The position numbers and the translations under genes are program-made. From a virus, in the IMG/VR virus record IMGVR_UViG_3300036791_000741, positions 1 to 47,623 of that record: a stretch of 47,623 bases of DNA. One strand, given 5' to 3'. The notes under the pieces were generated by a model that made no database searches, had not been told where the DNA came from, and worked only from the letters and a program-made list of their open reading frames with translations. Shown piece after piece: positions 47,565 to 47,623 of this stretch (its first letter is position 1; every line of letters begins with the position of its first letter).

Positions 47565-47623
47565 AACTCGTGCTGTCCGAAAAACTCGAGGCCGGCCGTG
47601 TCGACCGCGGCCGGCTGGCATCG
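47561..47623 (+). CDS. Truncated gene at the right edge
   Basis: ATG 47561 in an ATGA overlap; the frame MKLVLSEKLEAGRVDRGRLAS is open to the window end. It takes the place occupied at the left end by the 141-641 gene, so the two are alternative downstream genes. Too short to classify. Confidence 0.5.
   Translation, partial: MKLVLSEKLEAGRVDRGRLAS

Overview
This window looks like a nearly complete genome of a temperate podovirus-like phage of an alphaproteobacterium, probably of the Rhizobiales. Reasons: high G+C; a T7-like virion module (podoviral connector-type portal, tail tubular proteins A and B, large internal virion proteins, fibre); a tyrosine integrase plus a repressor/Cro-like switch; a GcrA-family regulator, a family of alphaproteobacterial cell-cycle control; and a G/C-rich hairpin of the kind common in rhizobial genomes. 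The first 127 bases recur exactly near the right end (47415-47541) and then diverge, so the contig is probably a circularly permuted genome closed at a locus with two alleles.

Layout. 1-641: end of the early rightward operon. 614-4251 (minus): small early genes, including a ClpX-type zinc finger on a membrane anchor, an HTH protein, a GP88-like protein and two tiny membrane proteins. 4252-4544: divergent regulatory region. 4545-34728 (plus): putative small terminase, small zinc-ribbon proteins, large terminase, portal, scaffold, capsid, repeat-bearing surface proteins, tail tubes, internal virion proteins, fibre, multi-domain endolysin and small membrane lysis candidates. 34741-35800 (minus): small genes and a DPPW methyltransferase. 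35833-36014: repeats that may form attP. 36011-37596 (minus): integrase and a small upstream partner. 37625-38891: the repeat array described next. 38893-41982 (minus): RAMP/Cas7-like candidate, RecT-like annealase, YqaJ-type exonuclease and small genes. 42249-47623: a membrane protein, repressor, Cro-like protein, GcrA homologue, a lower-GC module with a GHKL ATPase, and a DUF1376 replication protein.

The most unusual part is 37625-38891. On the minus strand it holds eleven intact copies and one degenerate copy of an 18-nt repeat (RCACCACAGGCGACAGCC). They are separated by spacers built almost wholly of 5-nt units of the form NNN-CC or NNN-GC. Ten of the eleven spacers lying between two repeats (counting the degenerate one) have lengths that are exact multiples of five (11 to 30 units). 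If the constant dinucleotides are dropped and the triplets joined, the spacers read as open, codon-phased protein-coding sequence. One decodes to INIVCNPPFSHAAALS, which contains the NPPF motif of adenine methyltransferases. Another decodes to AERHYETMTFDDIMDT, which resembles MT-A70 methyltransferases. Two others decode to homologous segments (MIVRVPTF and MIVRAPTF) that differ mainly at third codon positions. The array begins one nucleotide after the stop codon of a 200-residue protein that looks like a single-domain RAMP/Cas7-like RNA-binding protein. I infer an RNA-guided system whose guides carry the target in interrupted three-base blocks. The array structure and decoding are read directly from the sequence; the mechanism and the Cas7 relationship are inference.
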